Positions 47,798 through 63,718 are shown, counted from the first letter of the stretch. The stretch: DNA of 64,000 nt from Homarus americanus (GCF_018991925.1 NW_024732415.1:3326981-3390980), one strand, 5' to 3'. The notes: a model not told the origin generated them from the letters alone. Program-made: numbers and translations.

Positions 47798-47899
47798 GAC
47801 TACATGAGAGAAACTTATACATGTGTTTCTGTCGAGGGAGAACATTGGAGAGAGAGGGGAGAGATGAGTAAGAGGAGAGGGAGAGAGAATTGAGGGATG

Positions 47900-48060
47900 C
47901 AGTAGTAGTAGTAGTAGTAGTAGTAGGACTGATAGTAGCAGTGTAGTAGTATATGGGGGTTCGAGACCACAAAAAGTAGTCAGATAGTAGTAGTAATATT
48001 AAAAAAATAGTAGTAGTAAAATAATATTAATATTTGTAGTAGCAGTAGTAATTAGGTGGG
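47900..48060 (+). repeat. (TAG)n and scattered TAGTAG
   Basis: A pure run at 47901-47927 and eroded TAGTAG groups to 48053. Confidence 0.85.
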
Positions 48061-48338
48061 TTATATAATTAAGTACCCTAGTAACTTGTCGACGTGACCA
48101 CCAAAACATTCTCGCGGGTCATTATTATTACCAAACACTTACACAATGATACGAGAATTTTGAGTTCCTGGAGCATTCGTCAATACCTTGAATTGGCGAA
48201 CACAAATAGACACCCAATTACGACCAACTTAAAGTCCTTAACATCCTTATTTTTCTTGATTTCCTTATTCACAAAGACAGAACAAATTGGGTTATGTGTC
48301 ATCAGTCGAAAATTATTGGTTTTGTGTCTAATTGTTTA

Positions 48339-48340
<2 letters not shown>

Positions 48341-48388
<48 letters not shown>
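48341..48388 (+). repeat. (CA)n microsatellite
   Basis: About 48 bp of CA. Confidence 0.97.
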
Positions 48389-48390
<2 letters not shown>

Positions 48391-48589
48391 TTTGCGCCCT
48401 CCCTCTCTCTTTCCTCCGCCACAATCACTGACATATGCCACAAGTTATCGTGGGAGTTTTGTCTCGTCGACGTTCTGGGATGCGACAGCTGGTGAAGAAG
48501 AAGGGAGACGTCCTTGAGTTGACGTCCTGATGCCCCTCCCCTCCCCTTCCTCTCTCCTCGTTGACGTTCCTAAATTGATGTCCCCCCAG

Positions 48590-49590
48590 TTGGGGTCTTT
48601 AATTTGATATCCCCCGAGCATAAGTCCCTAATTGATGTGTTTTGAGTTGAGTTTCCGAAATTGTTGTTTTTGAGGTGGTTTTTAAATTGATGTCCCCGAG
48701 TTAACGTTTCTAAATTAAGGTTCCCAGGTTGAGGTGCGTGAGTTAAGGTTCCCAGGGTGAGGTGCGTGAGTTAAGGTTCCCAGGTTGAGGTGCGTGAGTT
48801 AAGGTTCCCAGGTTGAGGTGCGTGAGTTAAGTTCCCAGGTTGAGGTGCGAGTTAAGGTTCCCAGGTTGAGGGTGCGGAGTTAAGGTTACCAGGTTGAGGT
48901 GGTGAGTTAAGGTTCCCAGGTTGAGGCGGAGTAAGGTTCCCAGGTTGAGGGAGTTAAGTTCCAGTGAAAATGGAGTTAAGGTTCCCAGGTTGAGGTGCGT
49001 GAGTTAGGTTCCCAGGTTGAGGTGCGTGAGTTAAGGTTCCCAGGTTGAGGTGCGTGAGTTAAGGTTCCCAGGTTGAGGTGCGTGAAGGTTCCCAGTTGAG
49101 GTGATTAGTCCCAGGTGAGGTGCGTGAGTTAAGGTTCCCAGGTTGAGGTGCGTGAGTTAAGGTTCCCAGGTTGAGGTGTGAGTTAAGGTTCCCAGGTTGA
49201 GGTGCGTGAGTTAAGGTTCCCAGGTTGAGGTGCGTGAGTTAAGGTTCCCAAGTTGAGGTGCGTGAGTTAAGGTTCAGGTTGAGGTGTGAGTTAAGGTTCC
49301 AGGTTGAGGTGCGTGAGTTAAGGTTCCCAAGTTGAGGTGCGTGAGTTAAGGTTCCAGGTTGAGGTGCGTGAGTTAAGGTTCCCAGGTTGAGGTGCGTGAG
49401 TTAAGGTTCCCAGGTTGAGGTCGTGAGTTAAGGTCCCAGGCTGAGGTGCGTGAGTTAAGGTTCCCAGGCTGAGGTGCGTGAGTTAAGGTTCCCAGGTTGA
49501 GGTGCGTGAGTTAAGGTTTCCATTTTGAGGTGCGTGAGTTAAGGTTCCCAGGCTGAGGTGCGTGAGTTAAGGTTCCCATTTTGAGGTGCT
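48590..49590 (+). repeat. 28-bp minisatellite, about 32 copies
   Basis: Unit built of GTTAAGGTTCCCAGG and TTGAGGTGCGTGA. It grows out of eroded relatives (AATTGATGTCCCCGAGTT, 48570-48715). Between about 48830 and 49120 and near 49270-49440 many copies have 1-6 base gaps (for example TTGAGGCGGAGTAAGG), while copies on either side are perfect. No coding potential. Confidence 0.92.
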
Positions 49591-50160
49591 CAGGTTTGCG
49601 AGACTCGAGGTGTCTCTCCGGACGTCATTGCTGTCTTGCGTTATCATCTCAGGCGGCTGTGAATTTATGATGCCACAGTGAGCAATTCTCTTTTCTAACA
49701 ACAGCTTTTTATTACTACGATCTGTCCGTACTGTGGCCCAGATTATGTCTCTTCACACACAAGAGAAGACTTATATCTCTCTTGTTGTCTCTTTTTGATT
49801 ACCACTATTTCTATTTTGGTTCAATTATCTTGAAATTTAATGAGCATATATTTTTTTTTTTACACTCAGATGATTTATTTTTTCGTCTAGTGACTATCGG
49901 TAGTGGAGATATGTTGCCATTATTTGTATTATATCTCGTCATTAGTCTGTGTAACCTTTATATAGTATTACTCGATGCACTAAGGCGGGAATACAACCTG
50001 GTTCTTAGTGTTGTTTAATTGATAATGTAGTTTTTAGTGTAACAGATACGATAAAATTTGTTGGGTTGTGAATTCACCATAATAATGTATGGGGTTTGTT
50101 GTGTCATAACCTTACAACACTGTAAACGTTGATCATATAGCAAACCAAAAACAAACTCAC
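49591..50160. other. AT-rich spacer
   Basis: Unique-looking. A 78-codon frame at 49782-50018 is hydrophobic and AT-driven, with no recognisable family. Confidence 0.4.
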
Positions 50161-50165
50161 AATAC

Positions 50166-50220
50166 CACGCACTCACAACACGTACTCACAACACGCACTC
50201 ACAACACGCACTCACAATTC
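50166..50220 (+). repeat. 13-bp tandem repeat
   Basis: Four copies of ACGCACTCACAAC with minor changes. Confidence 0.85.
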
Positions 50221-50389
50221 TCATAATCCAGCCTCAAATATCACACAACTCAATGAATAATATTTACAAACACCATCGACTCACAACTCGTAAAATAATC
50301 CCCCTACAAATGAATTCCGTAAATTATCAGCACTTGATTAAAACAAACTATGTATATTAAAATCGCTTCGAGGGGTTAGCTCTTTGAGG

Positions 50390-50880
50390 ACGAGAGGGTT
50401 AAACCGTTGTTATCAAAGGGTTAAATTATCATCATCAAAGGGTTAAATCATCGTTCTCAAAAGGGTGAAACAATCGTCATCAAAGGGTTAAACCATTATT
50501 TTTTTTAAGGTTAGACCATCGTCATCAAAGTGTTAAACCATTACCTTAAACCTTAAAGGACTAAACCATCGTCATCAAAGTGTTAAACCATTACCTTAAA
50601 CCTTAAAGGACTAAACCATCGTCATCAAAGTGTTAAACCATTACCTTAAACCTTAAAGGACTAAACCATCGTCATCAAAGTGTTAAACCATTACCTTAAA
50701 CCTTAAAGGACTAAACCATCGTCATCAAAGTGTTAAACCATTACCTTAAACCTTAAAGGACTAAACCATCGTCATCAAAGTGTTAAACCATTACCTTAAA
50801 CCTTAAAGGACTAAACCATCGTCATCAAAGTGTTAAACCATTACCTTAAAGGGTTAAACCATCCTCCTCCAAGGGTTTAC
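50390..50880 (+). repeat. 50-bp minisatellite grown from a shorter unit
   Basis: First eroded units of about 25-28 bp (AAAGGGTTAAA with CATCGTCATC or TTATCAAAG). From about 50506 there are six to seven nearly perfect 50-bp units containing GACTAAACCATCGTCATCAA and GTGTTAAACCATTACCTTAA. The array fades back to the short unit at 50850. Confidence 0.93.
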
Positions 50881-51563
50881 ATCAGTAGAGGACACCAGGT
50901 TATATATAAACACCTACACGTGAAGGGATATATATATATACAGGTACATCAAGACGTCTGTATAGGATAACTTATCGAGATGGTTGAGGCTCACGTCATG
51001 GCGTCTGGGTCTGTTTACTTGACATACTTTTACATTTACTTATATTTTTACTTAACTTACTTTTGAATCGACTTAACATGTTTTTATTTAATTAACATAC
51101 TTTTAGATTTACTTAAAAAATGATTCTTTTTACAAACTTTTTTTCTTAATATACCCGGTAGTTTTTTATTTACTTTACTTACTTTTTTATTAATTACCTT
51201 ACTTTCAATTTACTTAACACAGGCCTACTTTTGAGGTAATTTAAGCCATGTCTTGATACACAGGGATATATTTGATATATAGAACAGTATATAACAATAA
51301 TATATAACGATGGTAGATCAGCTGATATGCCGAGAAGCTGCGGCCTGTACGGTAATGTTGAGAGAGAGTATTTATGTACTTAGGCCAGCGTATCGGGAGA
51401 GGTAATATATGGAACCTCTATTTAGCGAACTATATAGATATGAAAGTCCATTATATTGTGGGTTGTATGGAGAGAAGTCCGTTATATGGAGGTTTTCACT
51501 ATAATTGATGTTACATACCTGGATGACGACACGTGAGGCAGGTATACATAAGGAGTAGGTCTA

Positions 51564-51567
<4 letters not shown>
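50881..51567. other. AT-rich spacer with eroded 'TTTACTTAAC' repeats
   Basis: From 51010 to 51230 the phrase ACTT(A)ACATACTTTT with variants recurs at 20-35 bp spacing. No gene seen. Confidence 0.45.

Positions 51568-51648
<81 letters not shown>
51568..51648 (+). repeat. (GT)n microsatellite
   Basis: About 80 bp of GT. Confidence 0.97.
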
Positions 51649-51650
<2 letters not shown>

Positions 51651-52905
51651 AGTATAATATAAGCCCGTGTGTCAAGAGAGAGGGATATTTCTGGATCAAT
51701 GTTTGAGATAACTTGTCCAAATAATTGATGTGCTACACTCCAACGACACGCGTCTCCCAATACTTAGCATACTGTGGTGTGTGTCTCAGGTCTTACACTT
51801 AGCAGACAAGTGTGGATGCCGCTAAACTCTGATTCTTGTTTAGATTGTTAATACTTAGAATAAATCATTAATGTATTATGCGTAAGTAATATTAAATTTC
51901 TTTCTTTATGGTCAAAATATTACATTATGATGCCTATTACTAGACTCAAGTTGGAGCAATTTATTAAGAAACATTAACACAGGTGAAGATATAGATTACA
52001 GGTGATGTAAAGCTCATGAGGTGAAGTTATAGATTACAGCCTTGACAATACGGTACAGGTGTGTAAAAGTACAGGTACAGTATTTCCCCACGAATTCATA
52101 ACAACCCCGAGCAAATATTTCATACAAAGTTAAGTTAATATATGTTATGTGATCTGCTGTGTACGAAGATGCTTTCTATTGATGCTGATAAAGTCTGCCG
52201 TTGACAAATCCAACCAATTAGATGTTACTTTTTGATGCGGCCATGTTAACGAGTGGCTCTGTAGGAGAACGCTGGACACCTATAAATATTGACGTAGCTG
52301 ATCATCGATAAATCCGCTAGTTGGAAGTCAGTTTCTCGCGCTGTTACCTTTATGGTTGGTCTTATAGAGAGGAACTTGTCTTTAATATTGATTGATCTAG
52401 TCACTGATTAAGCTGTCCAGTTATAAAACACTTCCTGATAATACAACATATATGTATGAGCTATTTACGTAGACTCTCCATATGTATCACTAAGCCACGC
52501 TGTTGGTAAAGACATAGAAGCAGAACTCACTCTCTGATGCTACACTATATATGTGAGGTGTTGTGTGTGTGGGCACCCCCTATAAGTATTACTAAACTTA
52601 CTCTCTACTATATTATATATGTAACCTGATGTTTACCTCAGGTGCAGACATTTCCCAGAAGTAACACTAATCTCTACCTTCTGATGCTGCTATATATTAT
52701 ACAGTGTATGCAGGCGGGCGTCACCCATAAGTATTGATACAGTCACCAGCCAGTGATAAGGATGCACCTCATTCATAACGTCAGTTGACTCTACAACCAT
52801 CACGAGTTATGGGCGAGCGTCTCTTTAACCCCTGTAGGAGCCGCCCCCCCCCCTCTATGGCTTTAACAAATTTGAGTTAAAGAATCAGGGTTATTTTCTC
52901 TATTA
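51649..52905. other. AT-rich unique stretch, no gene seen
   Basis: About 1.25 kb, one of the longest stretches with little tandem structure. Weak internal similarity: phrases such as ACACTATATATGTGAGGTG and TATATATTATACAGTGTATG with CACCC(C/A)TATAAGTATT recur at about 110-130 bp spacing from 52490 to 52740. No coding signal. Confidence 0.4.
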
Positions 52906-52915
52906 GATAATAATG

Positions 52916-52947
<32 letters not shown>

Positions 52948-52948
52948 T
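52906..52948 (+). repeat. (AAT)n microsatellite
   Basis: About fourteen AAT-type units with one GAT. Confidence 0.95.
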
Positions 52949-52949
52949 A

Positions 52950-53405
52950 ATAGGCAGCTAAAGTCTTCCAGCGGATCATTCAGTAAGGTAATCAATCAGT
53001 CAGTGAGCTATACATAGATCTAGCTCACCTCGCTATAAACAGCTAACTCCCACACCGTTTAGAAAAGCAACTTAGCTTTCATATCAGTTAAACCAAGATA
53101 GATGCTATTGGAGCCGACGTGAACTGGGGGTTGTCTACGCTCTACTAAACTTCAAAAACAAGCTGTGAATATCTCGAGACAGCTAACTAATGACGCTATT
53201 CCAAGGCTCTATTATGTGGGTGGTGGGGGGGGGTAATAGGAGTTATTGGGAGTAAATGGGTAAATATATATAAAATAGGATGACAGGTAGTAAATAGGTA
53301 ATAAAGAATATATGATGAAATAGGAGAAATAGGTATGAATGGAATTAGTTTTCGTCGTTGATGCTCAGTAAATAGGGAGTAGATAGTGAAATGGGGAGAT
53401 AAAGG
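52950..53405. other. Spacer
   Basis: Unique DNA with a poly(G) run near 53225 and TAAATAGG phrases near 53280-53380. No gene seen. Confidence 0.4.
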
Positions 53406-53409
53406 TTTA

Positions 53410-54400
<991 letters not shown>

Positions 54401-54519
54401 TGCGCCACACAACACTCACCAAAACAGTGAATTTCTCCTGTATACATTTATGTACACCGAGTAACACCAGCTACCTGACGACCCCTGTCCACAGCTGTTG
54501 TTAGCCACTGTCTCTCTGT

Positions 54520-54680
54520 TTCTACGTCTGTCTGTCTGTCTCTCTGTCTGTCTGTCTGTCTATCTGCCTATCTATCTATATGTCTCTTGTCTGTCTATCT
54601 ATCTATCTATCTATTTATCTATCTATCTATTTATCTATCTATCTGTCTGGCTATCTATCTGTCAGTCTGTCTTATGACCA
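54520..54680 (+). repeat. (TCTG)n and (CTAT)n tracts
   Basis: Blocks of TCTG and CTAT units with interruptions. Confidence 0.9.
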
Positions 54681-54862
54681 GATATCCTTGCTGCTTCATA
54701 AATCGTTCAGAAAATTCTATAATCTATCACGTCAGCTGTACTGCATCCGTACCTCGCGTCCATTACACACACTCATCCTCCTCACGTGTCTTTTAAAACC
54801 AGAAAGGTACAGTACATTGATCCTCTGCACCTCTTGGGTGTTATTATTATGTCTGCAACTGT

Positions 54863-55995
54863 AACTTGTTTCTGTACCTGTGTTTATGTCTCTCTCTGTA
54901 ACTACCTGTATCTGTACCTGTGTTTATGTCTCTCTCTGTAACTACCTGTATCTGTACCTGTGTTTATGTCTCTCTCTGTAACTACCTGTATCTGTACCTG
55001 TGTTTATGTCTCTCTCTGTAACTACCTGTATCTGTACCTGTGTTTATGTCTCTCGCTGTAACTACCTGTATCTGTACCTGTGTTTATGTCTCTCTCTCTG
55101 TAACTACCTGTATCTGTACCTGTGTTTATGTCTCTCTCTGTAACTACCTGTATCTGTACCTGTGTTTATGTCTCTCCTGTAACTACCTGTATCTGTACCT
55201 GTGTTTATGTCTCTCACTGCTACCTGTATCTGTACCTGTGTTTATGTCTCTCGCTGTAACTACCTGTATCTGTACCTGTGTTTATGTCTCTCTCTGTAAC
55301 TACCTGTATCTGTACCTGTGTTTATGTCTCTCTCTGTAACTACCTGTATCTGTACCTGTGTTTATGTCTCTCGCTGTAACTACCTGTATCTGTACCTGTG
55401 TTTATGTCTCTCGCTGTAACTACCTGTATCTGTACCTGTGTTTATGTCTCTCTCTGTAACTACCTGTATCTGTACCTGTGTTTATGTCTCTCGCTGTAAC
55501 TACCTGTATCTGTACCTGTGTTTATGTCTCTCTCTCTAACTACCTGTATCTGTACCTGTGTTTATGTCTCTCCTGTAACTACCTGTATCTGTACCTGTGT
55601 TTATGTCTCTCACTGTAACTACCTGTATCTGTACCTGTGTTTATGTCTCTCTCTGTAACTACCTGTATCTGTACCTGTGTTTATGTCTCTCGCTGTAACT
55701 ACCTGTATCTGTACCTGTGTTTATGTCTCTCACTGTAACTACCTGTATCTGTACCTGTGTTTATGTCTCTCGCTGTAACTACCTGTATCTGTACCTGTGT
55801 TTATGTCTCTCTCTGTAACTACCTGTATCTGTACCTGTGTTTATGTCTCTCGCTGTAACTACCTGTATCTGTACCTGTGTTTATGTCTCTCTCTGTAACT
55901 ACCTGTATCTGTACCTGTGTTTATGTGTCTCGCTGTAACTACCTGTATCTGTACCTGTGTTTATGTCACTCGCTGTAACTACCTGTATCTGTACC
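54863..55995 (+). repeat. 40-bp minisatellite, about 28 copies
   Basis: Unit built of TCTGTACCTGTGTTTATGTC and TCTCTCTGTAACTACCTGTA. A few copies differ by 2-5 bp in the CT run (about 55090, 55175, 55215, 55570). A variable position in the run (CTCTCTG, CTCGCTG, CTCACTG) marks sub-types. It decays to shorter relatives to 56080. Confidence 0.95.
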
Positions 55996-56080
55996 TTTAT
56001 TTATATTTGTATCCGTACCTTTGTTTATACCTGTACTTAGATTTGCACCTGTATTTATACCTGTACATGTACCTATAGCT

Positions 56081-56814
56081 GTCATTTCGTAATAACCATC
56101 AAACACAATTTTTTACCTATATTTGTACCTGTATGTACCTGTAAAGTCGTTTCTGGATTGACCAATATCACTGCAAAAGAAAATATAAAATTGTTTGCAC
56201 ATAAAGGTAAACCAGAAGGCTTATTCTTCTCTCTAAAATGGAGATAACGAGAAGCGGTGGAAACAGATGCGTAAATACCTGTAAACATATCTGGCTGTGT
56301 AAGCAATCATGGATGTCGGTGGACTTTGGTATTCTCAAAGTTTCGTTCGTCAATTCGTGTCTCTTTGTCTGTCGTAACTGGGACAAGAAAAGGGGCCTTT
56401 ACGTTACGGTAGAATGTCTCTGCAATTATGGCAATATTTCAGTCGTTATCTTTGTGTTGTAGCTTAGAATGTGAGACAGTTTTTGCGTTTTTTGTTGTTG
56501 TTTATTTTTAGAGGAAGGATCACGTGTCCCGCTCACTCATGTCAACAAACGGGATGTCAATAAAGCCACGTGTCTGGGTAAGTAAAGAATGAACTTAGTA
56601 AGGGAAAAAATGGAAACGACAGCGAATTGGAATCTGAAATATTTATCAAACAATATTGAGATTGGTCGAGAGGGCAGATGAGTTGTATACAACCCGAGAG
56701 GCAGATGAACCAACTGACTGACATAGAGAAAGACGTTCACTTGAAATAATAAACAAAGGCAGAATTGAACAAGCTTATGGCATTGAACTTAAAAATGTTT
56801 CTCAGATAATTTTT
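56081..56814. other. Spacer with unrecognised short frames
   Basis: Overlapping short frames on both strands at 56168-56462 have mixed composition but no known domain or supported start. No gene called. Confidence 0.35.
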
Positions 56815-56815
56815 T

Positions 56816-56861
<46 letters not shown>
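56815..56861 (+). repeat. (GA)n microsatellite
   Basis: About 45 bp of GA with one AA interruption. Confidence 0.95.
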
Positions 56862-56862
<1 letters not shown>

Positions 56863-57008
56863 GAGAATTATATAAACGGAAAGATACAGACTGACAAACA
56901 GACTGATAAACAGGGACATTCAGGAAGTATAGAGGCGGCGGAATGAACAAGACAGCGGACTGGAATTTGAGTTATTAGTCGAAGAATTTGGGGAGTGATC
57001 GTGGTGAG

Positions 57009-57026
57009 GACACACACACACACACA

Positions 57027-57082
<56 letters not shown>
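57009..57082 (+). repeat. (CA)n microsatellite
   Basis: About 72 bp of CA with one GA interruption. Confidence 0.97.
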
Positions 57083-57084
<2 letters not shown>

Positions 57085-57439
57085 AATACGTTCATTCACC
57101 ATTGTCCATTACTAGCCTGCCAACTGAGATATATATTGTTATTCTGGACAAAAGTTGACCCATGAACTGTTCCCCAAATAATCATAGAAATTTCCCAACC
57201 AGACAGACAGACAGACAAACAGAAACTCATACGACATATTTCTAGTTTATTCTTATACATGTTCAATAAATCTGAACTGACTAAATGAAAACAAGTGAAA
57301 AAAGCGAGTTTTAGGCAATTAAATAGACAGTGACAGACTGACAGACAGACAGGAGAGCAGGGCTGTTACTCACCCATCATGAAAACATTTCATTATAAGT
57401 GACGACTGTGGCAGGTATTGTTGTGAGTTTTATGTCCGT

Positions 57440-57442
<3 letters not shown>
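57083..57442. other. Spacer with CAGA tracts
   Basis: Short CAGACAGACAGACAG tracts near 57200 and 57340. No gene seen. Confidence 0.45.

Positions 57443-57494
<52 letters not shown>
57443..57494 (+). repeat. (CT)n microsatellite
   Basis: About 50 bp of CT. Confidence 0.97.
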
Positions 57495-57496
<2 letters not shown>

Positions 57497-57790
57497 GTTA
57501 ATTATACATAGTTAAATAAATAAATATATCAAGAGGTATCGTTAATCACTAAACAACTTCTCAGAAACATAGAAACAACATAAATCTCAAGACCTAGGGA
57601 GGGGCCCGCGGTAGGCCTAACACGCCACCAAGTTGTACTTAATGAGGCGAGAGGTTGTTGTTGAAGCCTTTATATAATATATAGCTGGTAGTGCAGCTTA
57701 AGAGTGCTCAGTAAATATGTGAACCTATAGAAAGATAAATATTCCATATTTCTTCACCTTAGGTAATGGTCAAAATGATCTTGTTTTTTG

Positions 57791-59010
<1,220 letters not shown>

Positions 59011-59012
59011 CC

Positions 59013-59272
59013 AGCTGCGGTGGCCGAGTGAATACAGCGTTATCTTCCTATCTTAAGGATGCTGGTTCGCGCCCAGGGCATCACCAATCCACTCATCGGT
59101 AAATGAGTACCTGACTCTACCGTTGGGGAAGTGAAGGCGGTAGAGTTTAGTCCTTTGTTCACCGAAGGCTTAATATACAGCGTGCTACATCCTTACTGCC
59201 TCTAATGGGCCGATAAATGGGATCCACTCTCACATCTTACTAGCTACTACAACCATATGTGCATGTATGTGT

Positions 59273-59276
<4 letters not shown>
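59013..59276 (+). mobile_element. tRNA-derived SINE
   Basis: The head shows box A-like TGGCCGAGTG (59021-59030) and box B-like GGTTCGCGCCC (59064-59074) at tRNA-like spacing. The body has the phrase GTAAATGAGTACCTGAC and GAAGTGAAGGCGGTAGAG, a common style in arthropod SINEs, and the tail runs into (GT)n at 59277. Stems are not complete, so it is not a functional tRNA. No clear target-site duplication is visible. Confidence 0.65.

Positions 59277-59306
<30 letters not shown>
59277..59306 (+). repeat. (GT)n microsatellite
   Basis: About 30 bp of GT at the SINE tail. Confidence 0.95.
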
Positions 59307-59308
<2 letters not shown>

Positions 59309-59406
59309 AGTATATTAGGCCAAACACTGCATGTATATATAACGCCAATAGAGATATTTACCCAACAGCGATACCTTCTATTGTTTGTTTCAACTTTTCA
59401 CTGCAG

Positions 59407-59484
59407 GTCACAGAGAAGATCATGCAGGTCTTCATTACACATGGAGAACAAATGAAGTTTCATTCAAAACCTGACCTAACCTAA
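59407..59484 (+). CDS. Candidate terminal coding exon (partial gene)
   Basis: After a good acceptor (CAACTTTTCACTGCAG ending at 59406) the sequence reads VTEKIMQVFITHGEQMKFHS then KPDLT and TAA, with ordinary composition. The last codons fall in a CCTGACCTAACCTAA stretch, a telomere-type phrase that also supplies the stop. No polyadenylation signal close by is convincing. Chance or a repeat-derived sequence remain possible. Confidence 0.22.
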   Translation, partial: VTEKIMQVFITHGEQMKFHSKPDLT

Positions 59485-60135
59485 TGTACTTTAGGTATAC
59501 TTAGGCTAATATATGATGGCAAACGGCGGTTTATATAACACAGAAATTGTTTTTACCATATAAAAATTAATCTCCTTTAAATTGTGGCGATAAAATAGAA
59601 CTAAAATGTTAAGCCTATTTAACAAAAACATTAACTGCGTTTCAAAGCAGCTTTTGTCTTTATTCAAGACATCTTCAGAGGCAACTGAATTTATAGGGAC
59701 TGAGAGGCTTAGATACAAAGGGTGACCAATCAAAACATAAGGCCAAGTCAATAACATGGGATCTACTAATCCACACACCACCTCCACCCAACACGAAAGA
59801 GGAGCTTATAAAAATGGTCGACGTAACAAGTCAAGTTAAGAGTGTGTGTTTCTCCATCTCGTGTACCTATACTCAGTAAAGCTGTACAGTACTGCAATTA
59901 AACAAAATTAAATTCCCTTACAACTCCTTGGGGCCAAAAATTTTGCCACCACACCCAGAGGGGAAACACAGGTCAAAAAAACGTTTTCCTCAACGTGTGG
60001 ACATAATTACTTGTTTACCTGTCACCCTGCAACTAACTCTGTACACAAGTTTATCTTTGACATACTTAAGTGTGTTGTTTACTTAGAGTGTGTTGATAAG
60101 TGTCTATCTGACGGTTTATGTTTGGGTGCTTCAAG
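59485..60135. other. Spacer, no gene seen
   Basis: A 93-codon frame on - (59506-59787) has no recognised domain. Otherwise unique DNA. Confidence 0.35.
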
Positions 60136-60137
60136 TG

Positions 60138-60385
60138 GTTGTGGTGATGGTGGTGTGGTGAGGGTGGTGAGGGTGGTGTGGTGAGGGTGGTGATGGTGGT
60201 GTGGTGAGGGTGGTGATGGTGGTGTGGTGAGGGTGGTGTGGTGAGGGTGGTGATGGTGGTGTGTGGTGAGGTGGTGGGAGGTGGTGTGTGGTGAGGTGGT
60301 GTGGTGAGGGTGGTGATGGTGGTGTGGTGAGGGTGGTGATGGTGGTGTGGTGAGGGTGGTGATGGTGGTGTGGTTGAGAGATGGT
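60138..60385 (+). repeat. GGTGGT-type minisatellite
   Basis: Units of GGTGGTGTGGTGAG and GGTGGTGATGGTGGTGTGG, about 9-24 bp apart, over 245 bp. Free of C on +, except at its end. Confidence 0.9.
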
Positions 60386-60547
60386 GTCAGGTGATGTGGG
60401 TGGTAGTAGTACTGTGATTGTTAGTGGTGGTTTGTGGGTGGGTGTGTGGTGGGCGGCAAGAGAGTGGGCGGCGGTAGAATAAACAAAGTGGGCGGCAATG
60501 ATAAACCGCTTAATATTTCTATTCTTCTCCTAAGTTATAGAATATTT

Positions 60548-60705
60548 TTCCTTGCCTTCCCATCCACTCCTCTCCCTCCATCCCCGTTCCACCCCTCCAC
60601 CACCCTCTGCGCCTTTCCACCCCTCTTCCCCATCACCCTCCTTCACCTCCTTCCCTTCAGTCCCCCTGCCTCCCCCCCCTCCCTCCCCTACCCCTACACA
60701 CCTAC
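60548..60705 (+). repeat. Pyrimidine-rich tract
   Basis: C/T-rich stretch of about 155 bp with CCCCCCCCTCCCTCCCC near 60673. Confidence 0.8.
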
Positions 60706-60799
60706 AAAAATAATAAATACAGGTAAGTCGACCCATATCTCAGGCACTGTGATGGATGAGTGAGCCGGTATGTGACTTATGGGGAGCTTACGATATGAA

Positions 60800-60819
60800 C
60801 TCTCTCTCTCTCTCTCTTG

Positions 60820-60853
<34 letters not shown>
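60800..60853 (+). repeat. (CT)n microsatellite
   Basis: CT run interrupted once by TGCTT. Confidence 0.95.
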
Positions 60854-60855
<2 letters not shown>

Positions 60856-60909
60856 TCCCCCAGGGCGTTACTGTCCAAAAGTTTTAGGAGTCCGATTTTT
60901 CCAGTGCTG

Positions 60910-60951
60910 CACACACACACATACATACACACACTTACTACTCATCTCTCT

Positions 60952-60996
<45 letters not shown>
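60910..60996 (+). repeat. (CA)n microsatellite with CT insert
   Basis: CACACACACATACATACACAC then CT, then about 40 bp of CA. Confidence 0.93.
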
Positions 60997-60997
<1 letters not shown>

Positions 60998-60999
60998 AG

Positions 61000-61164
61000 G
61001 CAACTTTTACCATCAATATTACTTCCCCAACATCTGGCAACATTATCGGAGTTTGCGGTTCGGAAATTATTGCAAAATTGTTTGCCTCATTAAAAATGGT
61101 TGTGCAAGAAAGGTTTGTGCCGGTAGTGAAATATTACACCAAGTTTCTTGCACCCCAAATATAA
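61000..61164 (+). pseudogene. Unrecognised 55-codon open tail
   Basis: Directly after the CA tract an open frame reads INITSPTSGNIIGVCGSEI, then LFASLKMVVQERFVPVVKYY, ending FLAPQI and TAA. Composition is protein-like and there is no repeat inside it. No start or acceptor is visible because the CA tract truncates it. It may be a fragment of a mobile element or an old exon. No family recognised. Confidence 0.25.
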
Positions 61165-63240
<2,076 letters not shown>

Positions 63241-63242
63241 AT

Positions 63243-63385
63243 AACACCTACCTAACCTAACCTAGCCTAACCTAACCTAAATTATCCTAATCTTACCTAA
63301 CCAAACCTAACCTAAGCTAACCTAAATTATCCTAATCTTACAAAGTCTAACCTAACCTAAGCTAACCTAATCTAACCTACCCAAT
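63243..63385 (+). repeat. Degenerate (CCTAA)n with 45-bp higher order
   Basis: CCTAACCTAACCTAGCCTAA-type units mixed with AAATTATCCTAATCTTAC, which appears twice about 49 bp apart. This looks like telomere-type repeat decaying in place. Confidence 0.75.
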
Positions 63386-63717
63386 TGTATTCGATAGTTA
63401 GGGAGATTTAAAGAATTCGATGTTAATTCACGATTTCGAACAACAAGTACGACATTTTGAACATTTAAAGATACGGTATGAAGCACTGAATTCAAACGCT
63501 ATTATAATTCGAACAATAGACCAAGTATTCAAAAGATTCGAAAAATGCCTGAAGCGAAACAAAACCGAACACACACAAAAATTAAATCCGAACACCAATT
63601 TAATTAAAACCTAACACAAGAAAAGAAAAAAACCCAACTCCAAAACACTTAAAATCGAACATTGACTTGTGATAAACCGAACACTGGACCATTCCACTCC
63701 GAACACCACCATGACCA

Positions 63718-63718
<1 letters not shown>
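63386..63718. other. A-rich spacer with 'CGAAC' phrases
   Basis: TTCGAAC/CCGAACA phrases recur about every 15-30 bp from 63437 to 63705. A 64-codon frame at 63420-63614 overlaps them. Probably an eroded short repeat; no gene called. Confidence 0.4.

Noticed and set aside
49782..50018. 78-codon hydrophobic frame
   Set aside because: AT-rich DNA next to a minisatellite, no true start codon context and no recognised domain.
59013..59085. Functional tRNA gene
   Set aside because: Box A and box B are present, but the acceptor and anticodon stems do not close and the sequence continues into a SINE body.
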